DNA of 64,000 bases. Origin: Burkholderiaceae bacterium (GTDB lineage Bacteria; Pseudomonadota; Gammaproteobacteria; Burkholderiales; Burkholderiaceae_C). Of the stretch, positions 1 through 8,636 are shown one piece after another. Below the pieces are notes generated by a model that saw nothing but the letters and a program-made list of their open reading frames with translations, had not been told where the DNA came from and did not search any database. Where the stretch lies: positions 267,046-331,045 of the forward strand of contig JAEUOU010000029.1 of assembly GCA_016790575.1 (NCBI GenBank), given 5' to 3'. Positions within the stretch are counted from its first letter, which is position 1. The number at the start of each line of letters is the position of its first letter. The position numbers and the translations under genes are program-made.

Positions 1-297
1 GAGCATCTCGTCCCCCTGGCCGGCGTGTTCGTGCAGATCGGCCTGGTGCCGAACACCGAATGGCTCAAGGGCACGCTGGAGCTGACGAAGTTCGGCGAGA
101 TCGTGATCGATGCCAAGGGCCAGACCAGCGTACCGGGCGTGTTCGCCGCCGGTGACTGCACCACCGTGCCGTTCAAGCAGATCGTGATCGCGGCCGGCGC
201 CGGCGCCACGGCCGCCTTGAGCGCTTTCGATCACCTGATCCGCACGCCGGCCCCCATGCCGGCACCGGAAGCCGCACGGGAAGCGGTCGCCGCCTGA
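1..297 (+). CDS. ahpF: Alkyl hydroperoxide reductase subunit F, C-terminal end (partial)
   Basis: This is the 3' end of a gene that begins left of the window; about 98 residues are visible. AhpF is the flavoprotein disulfide reductase that passes NAD(P)H electrons to the peroxiredoxin AhpC. The visible part is the C-terminal FAD/NAD domain end. It contains the flavin-contacting block [15 protein letters not shown] and the SAFDHLIR segment typical of the AhpF/thioredoxin-reductase family. The [10 protein letters not shown] spacing and the NTEWLKG segment favour AhpF over plain TrxB. The redox CxxC and the N-terminal thioredoxin-like domains lie outside the window, so the split between AhpF and TrxB rests on the C-terminus only. 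Confidence 0.8.
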   Translation, partial: EHLVPLAGVFVQIGLVPNTEWLKGTLELTKFGEIVIDAKGQTSVPGVFAAGDCTTVPFKQIVIAAGAGATAALSAFDHLIRTPAPMPAPEAAREAVAA

Positions 298-311
298 TCG
301 GCGGTGGGCTC

Positions 312-1004
312 TCAGGCCGGGTCAGCGCGCACGCCAAAGAGGGCCGTGCCGACCCGCACCAGGGTGCTGCCGGCCTGCACCGCAGCTTCCAGGTCGGCCG
401 ACATGCCCATGGACAGGGTATCCAACGCGAAGCCCTGCGCGTTGAGCTGGTCGAACAAGGCCCGGGTACGCTGGTGGACGGCCAGCATGCGGGTGAAGTC
501 GTCGGATGGCTCGGGAATGGTCATCAATCCGCGCAGGCGGATGCCGCTCAGGCTCTTGATTGCGTGTGCCAGTTGAGCGGCCGATTCCGGCGCGACGCCG
601 GACTTCGTCTGGCCGCCGTCCACGTTGACTTGCAGGCAAATCTGCAGCGGCGGCAGGGTCGCGGGACGCTGGAGGCTCAGTCGCTGGGCAATGGCCAGTC
701 GGTCGACCGAGTGCACCCAGTGAAAGTGGGCAGCCACCAGCCGGGTCTTGTTGCTCTGCAGGGGTCCGATACAGTGCCACTCGATGGGGAGATCCTGCAG
801 GGCCTGAATCTTCTCCACGGCCTCTTGCACGTAGTTTTCGCCAAAGGCGGGTTGCCCCGCGGCCCAGGCCTCGCGAACAGCCTCCGGCCCAAAGGTCTTT
901 GAAACCGCCAGTAGCCTTATGGAGGCGGGGTCGCGCCCACACTGCCGACATGCGGCATCGATGCGGGCCCGAACGGTCTGGAGCTTGTCGGCAATCGTCG
1001 TCAT
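312..1004 (-). CDS. yggS: YggS family pyridoxal-phosphate homeostasis protein
   Basis: The product is 230 aa, the usual size of this PLP-binding, TIM-barrel family with no known catalytic activity. It is thought to buffer free pyridoxal phosphate and so affect amino-acid and keto-acid pools. The PLP lysine is K36 in LLAVSKT. GENYVQEAVEK follows at 55-65, and the phosphate-binding end carries SMGMSADLEAAV near 198. The reading frame stays open far upstream across pilT, but the ATG at 1004 gives the canonical N-terminus and leaves a 36-bp gap to the divergent pilT. Divergent yggS/pilT is a common arrangement in beta- and gammaproteobacteria, which supports both calls. Confidence 0.93.
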   Translation of the reverse strand: MTTIADKLQTVRARIDAACRQCGRDPASIRLLAVSKTFGPEAVREAWAAGQPAFGENYVQEAVEKIQALQDLPIEWHCIGPLQSNKTRLVAAHFHWVHSVDRLAIAQRLSLQRPATLPPLQICLQVNVDGGQTKSGVAPESAAQLAHAIKSLSGIRLRGLMTIPEPSDDFTRMLAVHQRTRALFDQLNAQGFALDTLSMGMSADLEAAVQAGSTLVRVGTALFGVRADPA

Positions 1005-1040
1005 AATGGGCCCGAGCGTAGCAAACCGACCGAGGGATTC

Positions 1041-2084
1041 GTGGACATCACCCAGCTGCTGGCATTCAGCGTCAAGAACAAGGCTTCCGATCTGCACCTG
1101 TCGGCGGGTCTGCCCCCGATGATCCGGGTCCATGGTGATGTGCGTCGCATCAACGTCGAGGCGCTCAGTCACAAGACCGTGTACGCCATGGTCTACGACA
1201 TCATGAACGACAGCCAGCGAAAGACCTATGAAGAATTCCTGGAGGTGGACTTTTCGTTCGAGATCGAAGGACTTGCCCGCTTCCGGGTCAATGCCTTCAA
1301 CCAGAACCGGGGTGCCGGCGCGGTGTTCCGGACCATTCCGTCCAAGATCCTGACGCTGGAGCAGCTCAACGCGCCCCGCATCTTCGCCGATCTGGCGCTC
1401 AAACCCCGTGGGCTGGTGCTGGTCACCGGACCGACCGGCTCGGGCAAGTCGACCACACTGGCGGGCATGGTGAATCACCTCAACGAGAATGAGTATGGCC
1501 ATGTGCTGACCATTGAAGACCCGATCGAGTTCGTGCACGAATCCAAAAAGTGCCTGGTCAACCAGCGTGAAGTTGGCCCGCACACTCTGAGCTTCAACGC
1601 CGCCTTGCGGTCCGCCCTGCGGGAAGACCCGGACGCCATCCTGGTGGGCGAATTGCGCGATCTGGAAACCATTCGCCTGGCCATGACCGCAGCCGAAACA
1701 GGGCATCTGGTGTTTGGCACCTTGCATACCTCCAGTGCTGCCAAGACCATCGACCGGGTTATTGACGTTTTTCCGGCCGAAGAGAAGGACATGGTGCGGG
1801 CCATGTTGTCCGAATCGCTGGTGGCGGTGATCTCGCAGACCCTGTGCAAAACCAAGGACGGTTCCGGTCGGGTGGCGGCCCACGAGATCATGATCGGCAC
1901 CAGCGCCATCCGCAACCTGATTCGCGAGGCCAAGGTCGCGCAGATGTATTCGGCCATCCAGACGGGCAACAGTGTGGGCATGCAGACGCTGGACCAAAAC
2001 CTCTCCGACCTGGTCAAACGCAACATGATCACGCCGGGTGAAGCGCGCTCCAAAGCCAAGATTCCAGAAAACTTCCCCGGCTGA
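1041..2084 (+). CDS. pilT: Type IV pilus retraction ATPase PilT
   Basis: This 347-aa cytoplasmic hexameric ATPase powers type IV pilus retraction and twitching motility. The N-terminal PAS-like domain opens with a GTG start. The RecA-like domain has Walker A GPTGSGKST at 130-138, an Asp-box region, a Walker B-like segment DAILVGELRD near 198-207 and the His box GTLHTSSA near 226. The C-terminal AIRNLIRE motif (289-296), required for retraction in studied PilT proteins, is intact. Length and sequence match canonical PilT. It is followed by a cNMP-binding protein and then pilU, all on the same strand with 25-40 bp gaps, suggesting one transcription unit. Confidence 0.96.
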   Translation: MDITQLLAFSVKNKASDLHLSAGLPPMIRVHGDVRRINVEALSHKTVYAMVYDIMNDSQRKTYEEFLEVDFSFEIEGLARFRVNAFNQNRGAGAVFRTIPSKILTLEQLNAPRIFADLALKPRGLVLVTGPTGSGKSTTLAGMVNHLNENEYGHVLTIEDPIEFVHESKKCLVNQREVGPHTLSFNAALRSALREDPDAILVGELRDLETIRLAMTAAETGHLVFGTLHTSSAAKTIDRVIDVFPAEEKDMVRAMLSESLVAVISQTLCKTKDGSGRVAAHEIMIGTSAIRNLIREAKVAQMYSAIQTGNSVGMQTLDQNLSDLVKRNMITPGEARSKAKIPENFPG

Positions 2085-2119
2085 GTCGCCTGACCACACC
2101 AGGGAAATTAGGGGGTTCC

Positions 2120-2755
2120 ATGAAAAATCTGCTCGATGTCCTGCGTGGCAAGTCGGCCAACCAGGAGAACGACGACGCACCGGAGTCGGTGTTCTTTGCC
2201 ACGGCGTTCGCCGACCACGGCATTTCCGCGGAGGAAGCCATTCCCTGGGAGGCGCGGGCTGTCGAAATCGGTGCCAAGCGCTTCCCCTCGGAAAAAGGGG
2301 GTGCGCTGATGCGAAGCCTGTGGGTCAAAGACCATCACATGAAACACCTGCAGGGTCAGGCGATGGACCATCTGGTGCATTTTTTCGATTTTGCGGTGGT
2401 CCCTTCGCAGCGCGACGTGATGCGCCAGGACGAATATGGCAGCTTTATGGTCGTCCTGCTCAACGGCTCGATGGCGGTGGAACGCAACCAGCCGTGGGGC
2501 GAACGCCTGCGATTGAGCGAGGCCAAACCCGGTGAGGTCCTGGGGGAGATGTCGCTGCTGGATGGCGGCAAGCGGTTCTCCGACTGCACCACCATCGACG
2601 AATGCCACATGGCAGTTCTCAGTGCGCAGGCACTGGATGAAATGATTGTGCAGGCGCCCCATCTGTCGGCTGCGCTTATCGGTCTGCTGGCTCGCAAGCT
2701 GTCCCTGCGCCTGCGTGCGATGGGAGCCAAGTTGAGCTATCAGCAACGCGGCTGA
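2120..2755 (+). CDS. Cyclic-nucleotide-binding domain protein between pilT and pilU
   Basis: The product is 211 aa. The middle and C-terminal half (about 85-190) reads as a cNMP-binding beta-roll: FDFAVVPSQRDVMRQDEYGSF, then PGEVLGEMSLLDGG, which is the phosphate-binding-cassette position, then FSDCTTIDECHMAVLSAQ. No helix-turn-helix follows, so it looks like a ligand-sensing effector rather than a Crp-type transcription factor. The ATG at 2120 is preceded by a purine-rich stretch (aggggg). Its place inside the pilT-pilU unit suggests that it tunes pilus retraction in response to a nucleotide second messenger. The ligand cannot be told from sequence, and the canonical cAMP-binding Arg of the cassette is not obvious. 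Confidence 0.8.
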   Translation: MKNLLDVLRGKSANQENDDAPESVFFATAFADHGISAEEAIPWEARAVEIGAKRFPSEKGGALMRSLWVKDHHMKHLQGQAMDHLVHFFDFAVVPSQRDVMRQDEYGSFMVVLLNGSMAVERNQPWGERLRLSEAKPGEVLGEMSLLDGGKRFSDCTTIDECHMAVLSAQALDEMIVQAPHLSAALIGLLARKLSLRLRAMGAKLSYQQRG

Positions 2756-2780
2756 GGCTCGCGCTAAACCGGAGACAGGA

Positions 2781-3917
2781 ATGGAGCGCGACCAGGCAAG
2801 CAAATTCATCAACGACCTGCTGAAGCTGATGATCAGCCGCAACGGCAGCGACCTGTTCATCACGGCCGATTTTCCGCCAGCCATCAAGGTCGACGGCAAG
2901 GTGACCAAACTCTCGCCGCAGCCTCTGACAGGGGCACACACCCAGGCGCTGGCGCGCTCGATCATGAACGACAAGCAGTCGGCCGATTTCGAGCGCACGA
3001 AAGAGTGCAATTTCGCCATTGCACCGGCCCAGGTGGGGCGATTCCGTGTCAATGCCTTCGTGCAGCAGGGCAAGATCGGCATGGTTCTTCGCCTGATTCC
3101 GCAAACCTTGCCGACCCTGGACGGGCTGGGCATGCCCAAGGTGCTCAAGGAACTGGTGCTGGCCAAGCGTGGCCTGTGTATCCTGGTGGGCGCCACCGGC
3201 TCGGGCAAGTCGACGACATTGGCCGCGATGGTCGACTGGCGCAACGAGAATTCCTACGGACACATCATCACGGTCGAAGACCCGGTGGAATTTGTGCACC
3301 CGCACAAGAACTGCGTGGTCACCCAGCGCGAGGTGGGGTTGGACACCGACTCCTGGGAAGCGGCGCTGAAGAACACCTTGCGTCAGGCGCCCGACGTCAT
3401 CCTGATGGGCGAGATTCGCGATCGTGAAACCATGGAGCACGCGGTCGCGTTTGCCGAAACCGGCCACCTGTGCCTGGCGACATTGCATGCCAACAGTGCC
3501 AACCAGGCGCTGGACCGCATCATCAACTTCTTCCCCGAAGAGCGACGTACCCAGCTGCTCATGGACCTGTCGCTCAACCTCAAGTCCATGATCTCCCAGC
3601 GGCTGGTGCCCCGGCAGAACGGCAAAGGCCGTACCGCTGCAGTTGAAATCATGATCAACACGCCACTCATTGCCGACCTGATCTTCAAAGGCGAGGTCGG
3701 AGAGGTCAAGGAGATCATGAAGAAGAGCCGCAATCTGGGCATGCAGACCTTTGACCAGGCCTTGTTTGACCTGTTCGAGGCCGAAACCATTTCCTATGAA
3801 GACGCACTGCGGAACGCCGATTCCGTCAACGACCTTCGGTTGCAGATCAAGCTGCAGAGCCAGCGCGCCAAGTCGGCTGATCTATCCGCCGGAACCGAAC
3901 ATCTGTCCATCGTCTGA
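2781..3917 (+). CDS. pilU: PilT-dependent accessory ATPase PilU
   Basis: The product is 378 aa, a PilT paralogue that supports forceful retraction together with PilT. It starts MERDQASKFINDLLKLM. Walker A GATGSGKST lies at 137-145, with VEDPVEFVHPHKNC, a Walker B region DVILMGEIRD and the His box ATLHANSANQALDR. Compared with pilT it has a longer C-terminus and lacks the exact AIRNLIRE signature (it has PLIADLIFKGE), as expected for PilU. It follows the cNMP-binding gene by 25 bp, and the dehydrogenase gene starts 8 bp after its stop, so read-through or translational coupling is likely. Confidence 0.95.
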   Translation: MERDQASKFINDLLKLMISRNGSDLFITADFPPAIKVDGKVTKLSPQPLTGAHTQALARSIMNDKQSADFERTKECNFAIAPAQVGRFRVNAFVQQGKIGMVLRLIPQTLPTLDGLGMPKVLKELVLAKRGLCILVGATGSGKSTTLAAMVDWRNENSYGHIITVEDPVEFVHPHKNCVVTQREVGLDTDSWEAALKNTLRQAPDVILMGEIRDRETMEHAVAFAETGHLCLATLHANSANQALDRIINFFPEERRTQLLMDLSLNLKSMISQRLVPRQNGKGRTAAVEIMINTPLIADLIFKGEVGEVKEIMKKSRNLGMQTFDQALFDLFEAETISYEDALRNADSVNDLRLQIKLQSQRAKSADLSAGTEHLSIV

Positions 3918-3925
3918 TCCCTTTC

Positions 3926-4840
3926 ATGCCCAGTATCAATCCACGTTCCTACGAAACCACCCCTGCGCGCCGCGTTGCCTTTCTCGGTCTGGGTGTGATG
4001 GGCTACCCTATGGCCGCCCATTTGGCCCAAGCGGGGCACACCGTCACCGTGTTCAATCGCACCGAACCAAAAGCGATAGCATGGTGTGACGAATTTGCGC
4101 CGGGTAATGGCCATAAACATGCCCTAACTCCCTGCCAGGCGGCCCAAGGCGCGGACCTGGTGTTCTGTTGCGTCGGCAACGACGACGATCTGCGCTCGGT
4201 GACCCTGGGGGCAGACGGGGCTTTCGCCGGCATGACGCCGGGGTCGGTCTTCGTCGACCACACCACCGCTTCCGCTGACGTGGCAAGAGAGCTCTACGCC
4301 GTCGCGCGCGCGGCGGATCTGCATTTTGTCGACGCACCCGTCTCCGGGGGACAGGCGGGGGCGCAAAATGGGCAGCTGACGGTCATGTGTGGTGGTGACC
4401 AGGCGCCCTTCGATGCCGCACGACCGGTTGCCCTGGCGTTCTCGCGCGCCTTTACCCGCATGGGCTCCAGCGGCGCCGGGCAACTGACCAAAATGGTCAA
4501 CCAGATCTGCATCGCCGGACTGGTGCAGGGCTTGAGTGAAGCCGTCGCATTTGGCCAGAAAGCCGGCCTGGACATGAACCAGGTCCTGGATGTGATCGGC
4601 AAAGGCGCGGCCCAGAGCTGGCAACTGGACAACCGCGGCAAGACCATGGTGGCCGATCGGTTCGATTTCGGTTTCGCTGTCGACTGGATGCGCAAGGATC
4701 TCGGCCTGGTCCTGGAAGAGGCCAGGCGCAACGGCGCACGGTTGCCGGTGACCGCGCTGGTGGACCAGTTCTATGCCGACGTGCAGCAGATGGGCGGCAA
4801 CCGCTGGGATACTTCCAGTCTGATCCGCCGCCTGCGCTGA
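3926..4840 (+). CDS. NAD(P)-dependent beta-hydroxyacid dehydrogenase family protein
   Basis: The product is 304 aa, a member of the 3-hydroxyisobutyrate dehydrogenase / tartronate-semialdehyde reductase family. The Rossmann motif is GLGVMGYPM at 21-29. The substrate loop DAPVSGGQAGAQNGQ lies at about 137-150, and the catalytic lysine is K189 in GAGQLTKMVNQ. All conserved family elements are present, so activity on a small beta-hydroxy acid is likely; the substrate is not determined. It sits 8 bp after pilU, probably by chance placement at the end of that transcription unit rather than a functional link. It is convergent with dolP. Confidence 0.85.
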   Translation: MPSINPRSYETTPARRVAFLGLGVMGYPMAAHLAQAGHTVTVFNRTEPKAIAWCDEFAPGNGHKHALTPCQAAQGADLVFCCVGNDDDLRSVTLGADGAFAGMTPGSVFVDHTTASADVARELYAVARAADLHFVDAPVSGGQAGAQNGQLTVMCGGDQAPFDAARPVALAFSRAFTRMGSSGAGQLTKMVNQICIAGLVQGLSEAVAFGQKAGLDMNQVLDVIGKGAAQSWQLDNRGKTMVADRFDFGFAVDWMRKDLGLVLEEARRNGARLPVTALVDQFYADVQQMGGNRWDTSSLIRRLR

Positions 4841-4886
4841 GCTGCCCCCCCACTGACTCCAGGGGCGTTTCGCATGAGCTTCCCGG

Positions 4887-5543
4887 TCAGGTCCGGTTCG
4901 CGGCGGGCGGGGTGCTGCCGCCAGGCTCTGGCGCGGGCTTGGGCAGCATGCGCTGCAACTCCTCTTCGCTGATGATCTCCATCACCCGGACGACCTTCTG
5001 AACGCCGCCGACGGAACGGGTGATTTCCGTCGCGCGATCGGCTTCGCGCTGGGTGACGCGTCCCATCAGGTACACCGTGCCGCGTTCGGTGACCACCTTG
5101 AAGGCGTTGGCAAACAAGTCGCGCGCGTCGACCAGGGATGCTTTCACCTTGCCGGTGATCAGCACGTCATTGGAGCGCTGGCCGAGCGTCGAATTCCCCA
5201 GCACCGCCAGATCGTTGATGATGGCGCGCACGTTCTCGACCCGCGAAACGATCTGTTCCACCTGCTGCCGCTCGGCTGCGCCGGGCACCTCGCCGGTCAG
5301 CAGAACCTGCCGGTTGTAGCTGGTCACATTGATGTGGGCGCGGTCGCCCAGCGCCTCACGCAGGCGATTGGCCGACCGCAGCTCGATGCCTTCGTCCTCC
5401 AGCTGAGCGCCTGAAGTGCGCCGGTCGGTCGCGACCAGCACCGCGCCGCCCACAGCCAGCGGCGCGCAGCCACTGAGCACAGCGCCACCGGCCAGCGCGG
5501 CCACAAGAATCCATGCCGCACTGCGGCCCGGGGCAAATTTCAT
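4887..5543 (-). CDS. dolP: BON-domain outer-membrane lipoprotein, DolP/YraP family
   Basis: This 218-aa protein opens with a lipoprotein signal whose lipobox LSGC places the lipidated cysteine at C26. Two BON domains follow (about 58-125 and 130-195), ending in a proline-rich tail. DolP-type lipoproteins bind anionic phospholipid at the outer membrane and support envelope integrity. It overlaps the upstream SIS gene by 4 bp, and the unit also carries yraN. This is the conserved yraN-diaA-dolP neighbourhood of proteobacteria, which strengthens the call. Confidence 0.88.
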   Translation of the reverse strand: MKFAPGRSAAWILVAALAGGAVLSGCAPLAVGGAVLVATDRRTSGAQLEDEGIELRSANRLREALGDRAHINVTSYNRQVLLTGEVPGAAERQQVEQIVSRVENVRAIINDLAVLGNSTLGQRSNDVLITGKVKASLVDARDLFANAFKVVTERGTVYLMGRVTQREADRATEITRSVGGVQKVVRVMEIISEEELQRMLPKPAPEPGGSTPPAANRT

Positions 5544-6115
5544 GTCAGGTTCTCCTGTTCTCCAAGCAGATGGCTGTCGACACCGTCACACAGACAGTTC
5601 AGGACCAGCAGATGTACTTCGCGGATGCGCGCCGCGCGTTCATGGGGCACACACACCAGCACATCGGTTTCATTCAGTCTGCGGCGCAGTTCCCCGCCGT
5701 CGGCGCCGGTGAGCGCAATGACGGTCATCTCGCGCGCGTGGGCTGCGGATGCGGCCTCCTGCAGCAAGGGCCCCTGACCGGTGGTGGAAATCAGCAGGAG
5801 CACATCCCCCGGGGCTCCCAAGGCACGCACCTGCCGGGCCAGGTCGGGGGTCCCGCTGGGACCAGAACGGGTGGTCAGGGCCAGCGCCCTCAGTTCGGGT
5901 CGCTCCCGTTCGAACGGCCCGACGAATGCGTCCGCGAAATACTGCGCCAGCATGGCGCTCCGACCGGTCGCGCCGACCAGCAGGGTATGGCCACCGGTCA
6001 CGCAGGCCAGCAGCGCCTGCACTGCGGCGTCGACAGCGCCCGAAAGGGTCGGGGCCAGCTTGTAGTTCAGGTCGGCGCTGTCGATGAATTGCTGTTGTAT
6101 GCGCGGCTCAAGCAT
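5540..6115 (-). CDS. SIS-domain protein, DiaA/GmhA-like phosphoheptose isomerase family
   Basis: The product is 191 aa with one SIS sugar-isomerase fold: the phosphosugar-binding loop GATGRSAMLAQYFADAF and LLISTTGQGPLLQEA carry the family's Ser/Thr sites. In this synteny block (yraN, SIS gene, dolP) the orthologue is usually called DiaA, a DnaA-binding initiation factor that is a catalytically inactive GmhA relative. The alternative is a true sedoheptulose-7-phosphate isomerase feeding heptose synthesis. Context favours the DiaA-like role, but sequence alone does not decide. The 3' end overlaps dolP by 4 bp (ATGA), implying coupled translation. Confidence 0.8.
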   Translation of the reverse strand: MLEPRIQQQFIDSADLNYKLAPTLSGAVDAAVQALLACVTGGHTLLVGATGRSAMLAQYFADAFVGPFERERPELRALALTTRSGPSGTPDLARQVRALGAPGDVLLLISTTGQGPLLQEAASAAHAREMTVIALTGADGGELRRRLNETDVLVCVPHERAARIREVHLLVLNCLCDGVDSHLLGEQENLT

Positions 6116-6157
6116 GGGAGGCCATGATACCTGTGGATTGCCGACGCTCTTGGGGTG

Positions 6158-6565
6158 TTACCCGGCGTCGAATGCCCCTTGGAGCCATTGCAGCCCCGCA
6201 GGTTCCACGACGATCACGTCGAAGCGGCATGGCGGGGGTGACGGCAGCCGCATCAGATAGTGGCGCGCGGCAAAAATGATGCGTTGCCGTTTCACGTGGC
6301 CGATGCTGGCCGCCGCACCGCCATGGGTCGTGGCACTGCGCTGACGCACCTCGGCAAACACCAGGGTGCCATCCGGCGCGCGCAGAATCAGGTCAATTTC
6401 GCCGCCGCCGCGTCCTGGCGTCCGATAATTGCGCGCCAGCAGCCGCAGGCCGGCGGCTTGCAGATGGCGCAGCGCGGCATCTTCGGCGGCGTCGCCCTTC
6501 TGCTTGGTGGTGGGCGGCCGGGCTGCCCCCGCCTGCGCCGCGGACCGTTTCGTCAGGAAATCCAT
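6158..6565 (-). CDS. yraN: YraN/UPF0102 family putative endonuclease-fold protein
   Basis: The product is 135 aa, with the restriction-endonuclease-like fold signature of the UPF0102 family: GDAAEDAALRHL at 24-35, the metal-site block GEIDLI at 55-60 and FAEVRQR at 70-76. The family is predicted to act on nucleic acid, but no cellular function is firmly established. The frame is open upstream to 6670, but the ATG at 6565 gives the normal family length. That start codon shares its first base with the rsmI start on the other strand, so the two genes are head to head with no intergenic DNA. Confidence 0.85.
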   Translation of the reverse strand: MDFLTKRSAAQAGAARPPTTKQKGDAAEDAALRHLQAAGLRLLARNYRTPGRGGGEIDLILRAPDGTLVFAEVRQRSATTHGGAAASIGHVKRQRIIFAARHYLMRLPSPPPCRFDVIVVEPAGLQWLQGAFDAG

Positions 6566-7497
6566 TGACCCACTCCTTGAGCGCTTCCTTTGCCCCGGCC
6601 CTGAGCGCGGCCCGCGAGGCAGCGGCGCACCAGCATTATCCGCAGGGCGCGCTGTTCGTCGTGGCCACACCCATCGGCAACCTGGCCGACATCACGCTGC
6701 GCGCGCTGCATGTGCTGGCCCTCGTCGATGCCGTGGCCTGCGAAGACACGCGCCACACCCAGCAGCTGCTGCGCGCCTACGGCATCGAGCGCCCCGGCGC
6801 ACAGTTGCTGGCCGTGCACCAGCACAATGAAGCCGAGGCGGCGCACACGGTGATCGACCACCTGCGCCACGGCCAACGCATCGCCTATGTGTCAGATGCC
6901 GGCACACCCGCCGTCAGCGACCCCGGCGCGCGCCTGGTGGCCGCCGTACGCGCCGCCGGACTGCCGGTGGTGCCGCTGCCCGGTGCCAGCAGCATCACCA
7001 CACTGCTCTGCGCCGCCGGCATGACGCAGGAGGGCGGTTTCGTGTTCGCGGGCTTTTTGTCGTCCAAGGCCGCCGAGCGTGAACGCGCCGTGCTGCAGCT
7101 GGCCGGTGAGCCGCGCGCCGTGGTGCTGCTGGAAGCGCCCCACCGCATCGAGGCCCTGGCCGGCGCGCTGGCAACCCTCGGCGAGCGACCAGTGACCTTC
7201 GGACGCGAACTGACCAAGCAGTTCGAGGAAGTCGCTACCGTGCCCGCCCGCGACGGCCCGGCCTGGCTGGCGGCCGATGCGAACCGTACGCGTGGCGAAT
7301 TCGTGGTGGTGGTGCACGGCGCCCCCGTAGCGGCGGATGCGGGTGACGACCAGCGCGTGCTCAGGCTTCTGCTGGCCGAACTGCCGCTGAAAACCGCTGT
7401 GAAACTGGCGGCGGAGATTACCGGTCGCCCCAAAAACACCCTGTACGACGCGGCGCTGGCGCTGCGAAAAGCCGGTCGGGATGACCAGGAGTGCTGA
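6565..7497 (+). CDS. rsmI: 16S rRNA (cytidine-1402 2'-O)-methyltransferase RsmI
   Basis: This 310-aa SAM-dependent enzyme methylates C1402 of 16S rRNA and fine-tunes decoding at the P site. Family motifs are all visible: FVVATPIGNLADIT at 31-44, EDTRHTQQLL near 60 and SDAGTPAVSDPG at 110-121. The chosen start is a TTG at 6565. It is the first start in frame and leaves a roughly 27-residue leader before the conserved core, so a later start is possible. The stop codon TGA (7495-7497) is contributed by a dispersed repeat that begins at 7494. Confidence 0.93.
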   Translation: MTHSLSASFAPALSAAREAAAHQHYPQGALFVVATPIGNLADITLRALHVLALVDAVACEDTRHTQQLLRAYGIERPGAQLLAVHQHNEAEAAHTVIDHLRHGQRIAYVSDAGTPAVSDPGARLVAAVRAAGLPVVPLPGASSITTLLCAAGMTQEGGFVFAGFLSSKAAERERAVLQLAGEPRAVVLLEAPHRIEALAGALATLGERPVTFGRELTKQFEEVATVPARDGPAWLAADANRTRGEFVVVVHGAPVAADAGDDQRVLRLLLAELPLKTAVKLAAEITGRPKNTLYDAALALRKAGRDDQEC

Positions 7498-7552
7498 AAA
7501 TATAGCAAACAGTGACCTTTTCACGCTGGGTATCGGCCATATTTGTTCTGAA
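7494..7552 (+). repeat. Dispersed repeat, copy A
   Basis: This is one member of a family found at eight or more places in the window. Core blocks: ctgaaaatatagcaaac, agtgacc, cacgctgggtatcggcc. The element starts on the rsmI stop codon and fills the convergent gap before the MBL-fold gene on the other strand. It lies in the same orientation as rsmI. Confidence 0.85.
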
Positions 7553-7557
7553 ACCGG

Positions 7558-8511
7558 TCAAAAACCCGCGTCCCCCGGCGCGTGAACTGTTTGCGGCCTG
7601 CCCGCCGGTGCGCAGGCGCGTGCAAACCGCCCGTCTTCCAGCACCCGCGCGCGGCCTTCGGCCACCAGCTCGTCCAGGTGCTGGGTGATGGTGCGGCGCT
7701 CCGCGTCGTTCACCCAGACCTCGTCGTAGCCCACCGGGTAGGTCAGCCGGCGCTGCACCAGCGCCTCCAGGGTGGAGGGTCCGTCGGCCAGCATCTGCAG
7801 CAGCCGTTCGGCGCGCTCGTCGATGCGGGCGGTGAACGCGGCCAGGTGCGCCAGAAAGGCCGCGCGGTCGTTGACCACGCCACGGTGGTGGGAGGTGACC
7901 CACACGCGGGCCGGAATGTCCTGCACCGCCCGCAGCGAGCGCCGGAACGCCGTCAGGCTGGAGGTCGCGTCGCCGTAGTAGGGGCCGAAGCCGGTGAGGT
8001 CGATGTCGCCGATGAAGGCCACGCCTTCGGGCTCCACCAGCAGCGCGCAGTGGCCACGGGTGTGGCCGGGCAGGTGAAAGGCGGTCACGCTCACGCCGCC
8101 ACCCAGGTCCCAGCGCTGGCCGTCGGCATAGGCTTGCGCGTCCGGCCGGGGGTGGTAGTGGAACTTGGCCTCGATCATGGTGCGCAGGCGCGCGCTGGTG
8201 TCGGCCGGGTAGCCGTAGTGGCGCGCCAGCCCGGGCCAGCTGCGGGCGGCCTCGACATCAGCCTCGTGTGCCCACACCGCGGCGCGCGGCAGGCGGTGCA
8301 GGCCGGCCATGTGGTCTTCGTGCACATGACCCAGCATGACGGCATCGACGCCATCCAGCGCCGCCCCGATGCGGTTGGCCACGAGCGGCGTATCGAAGGC
8401 CACGCGCAGGTCCGAACCGGCCACGACCACCTGGTTGCCGTCGGGGTACTTGCCGTTGCGGTCGCCGAAAAATACGGTCACGGGGCCGATCTGCTGGCTG
8501 GGGATGTCCAT
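7558..8511 (-). CDS. MBL-fold metallo-hydrolase
   Basis: The product is 317 aa. The metallo-beta-lactamase signature is HVHEDH at 62-67 (HxHxDH), followed by the zinc ligand region LPGHTRGHC near 150 and GDIDLTGFGPYYGD near 180. The C-terminal third is helical with a winged-helix-like segment (TLEALVQRRLTYPVGYDEV), as in glyoxalase-II-like and LACTB2-type hydrolases. Substrate unknown. The gene is convergent with rsmI, with repeat copy A between them, and divergent from the FAD oxidoreductase at 8637. The final residues GDAGF lie just beyond the repeat edge. Confidence 0.82.
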   Translation of the reverse strand: MDIPSQQIGPVTVFFGDRNGKYPDGNQVVVAGSDLRVAFDTPLVANRIGAALDGVDAVMLGHVHEDHMAGLHRLPRAAVWAHEADVEAARSWPGLARHYGYPADTSARLRTMIEAKFHYHPRPDAQAYADGQRWDLGGGVSVTAFHLPGHTRGHCALLVEPEGVAFIGDIDLTGFGPYYGDATSSLTAFRRSLRAVQDIPARVWVTSHHRGVVNDRAAFLAHLAAFTARIDERAERLLQMLADGPSTLEALVQRRLTYPVGYDEVWVNDAERRTITQHLDELVAEGRARVLEDGRFARACAPAGRPQTVHAPGDAGF

Positions 8512-8636
8512 CGTGGTGCTTCAGAGGGGTTGAAGAAGGAACCGTCGCCGCGTGGCGGTCGCGGGCCTGACCATTCATTCTGCCGCAGTGCGCTGTTCGG
8601 CTACCGGTGCGGGCGGCGCTCGGCTATCCTCGGGCC

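Noticed and set aside
1005..2180. N-terminal extension of YggS by about 390 residues
   Set aside because: It is only an open frame through the antisense strand of pilT; the family start is at 1004.
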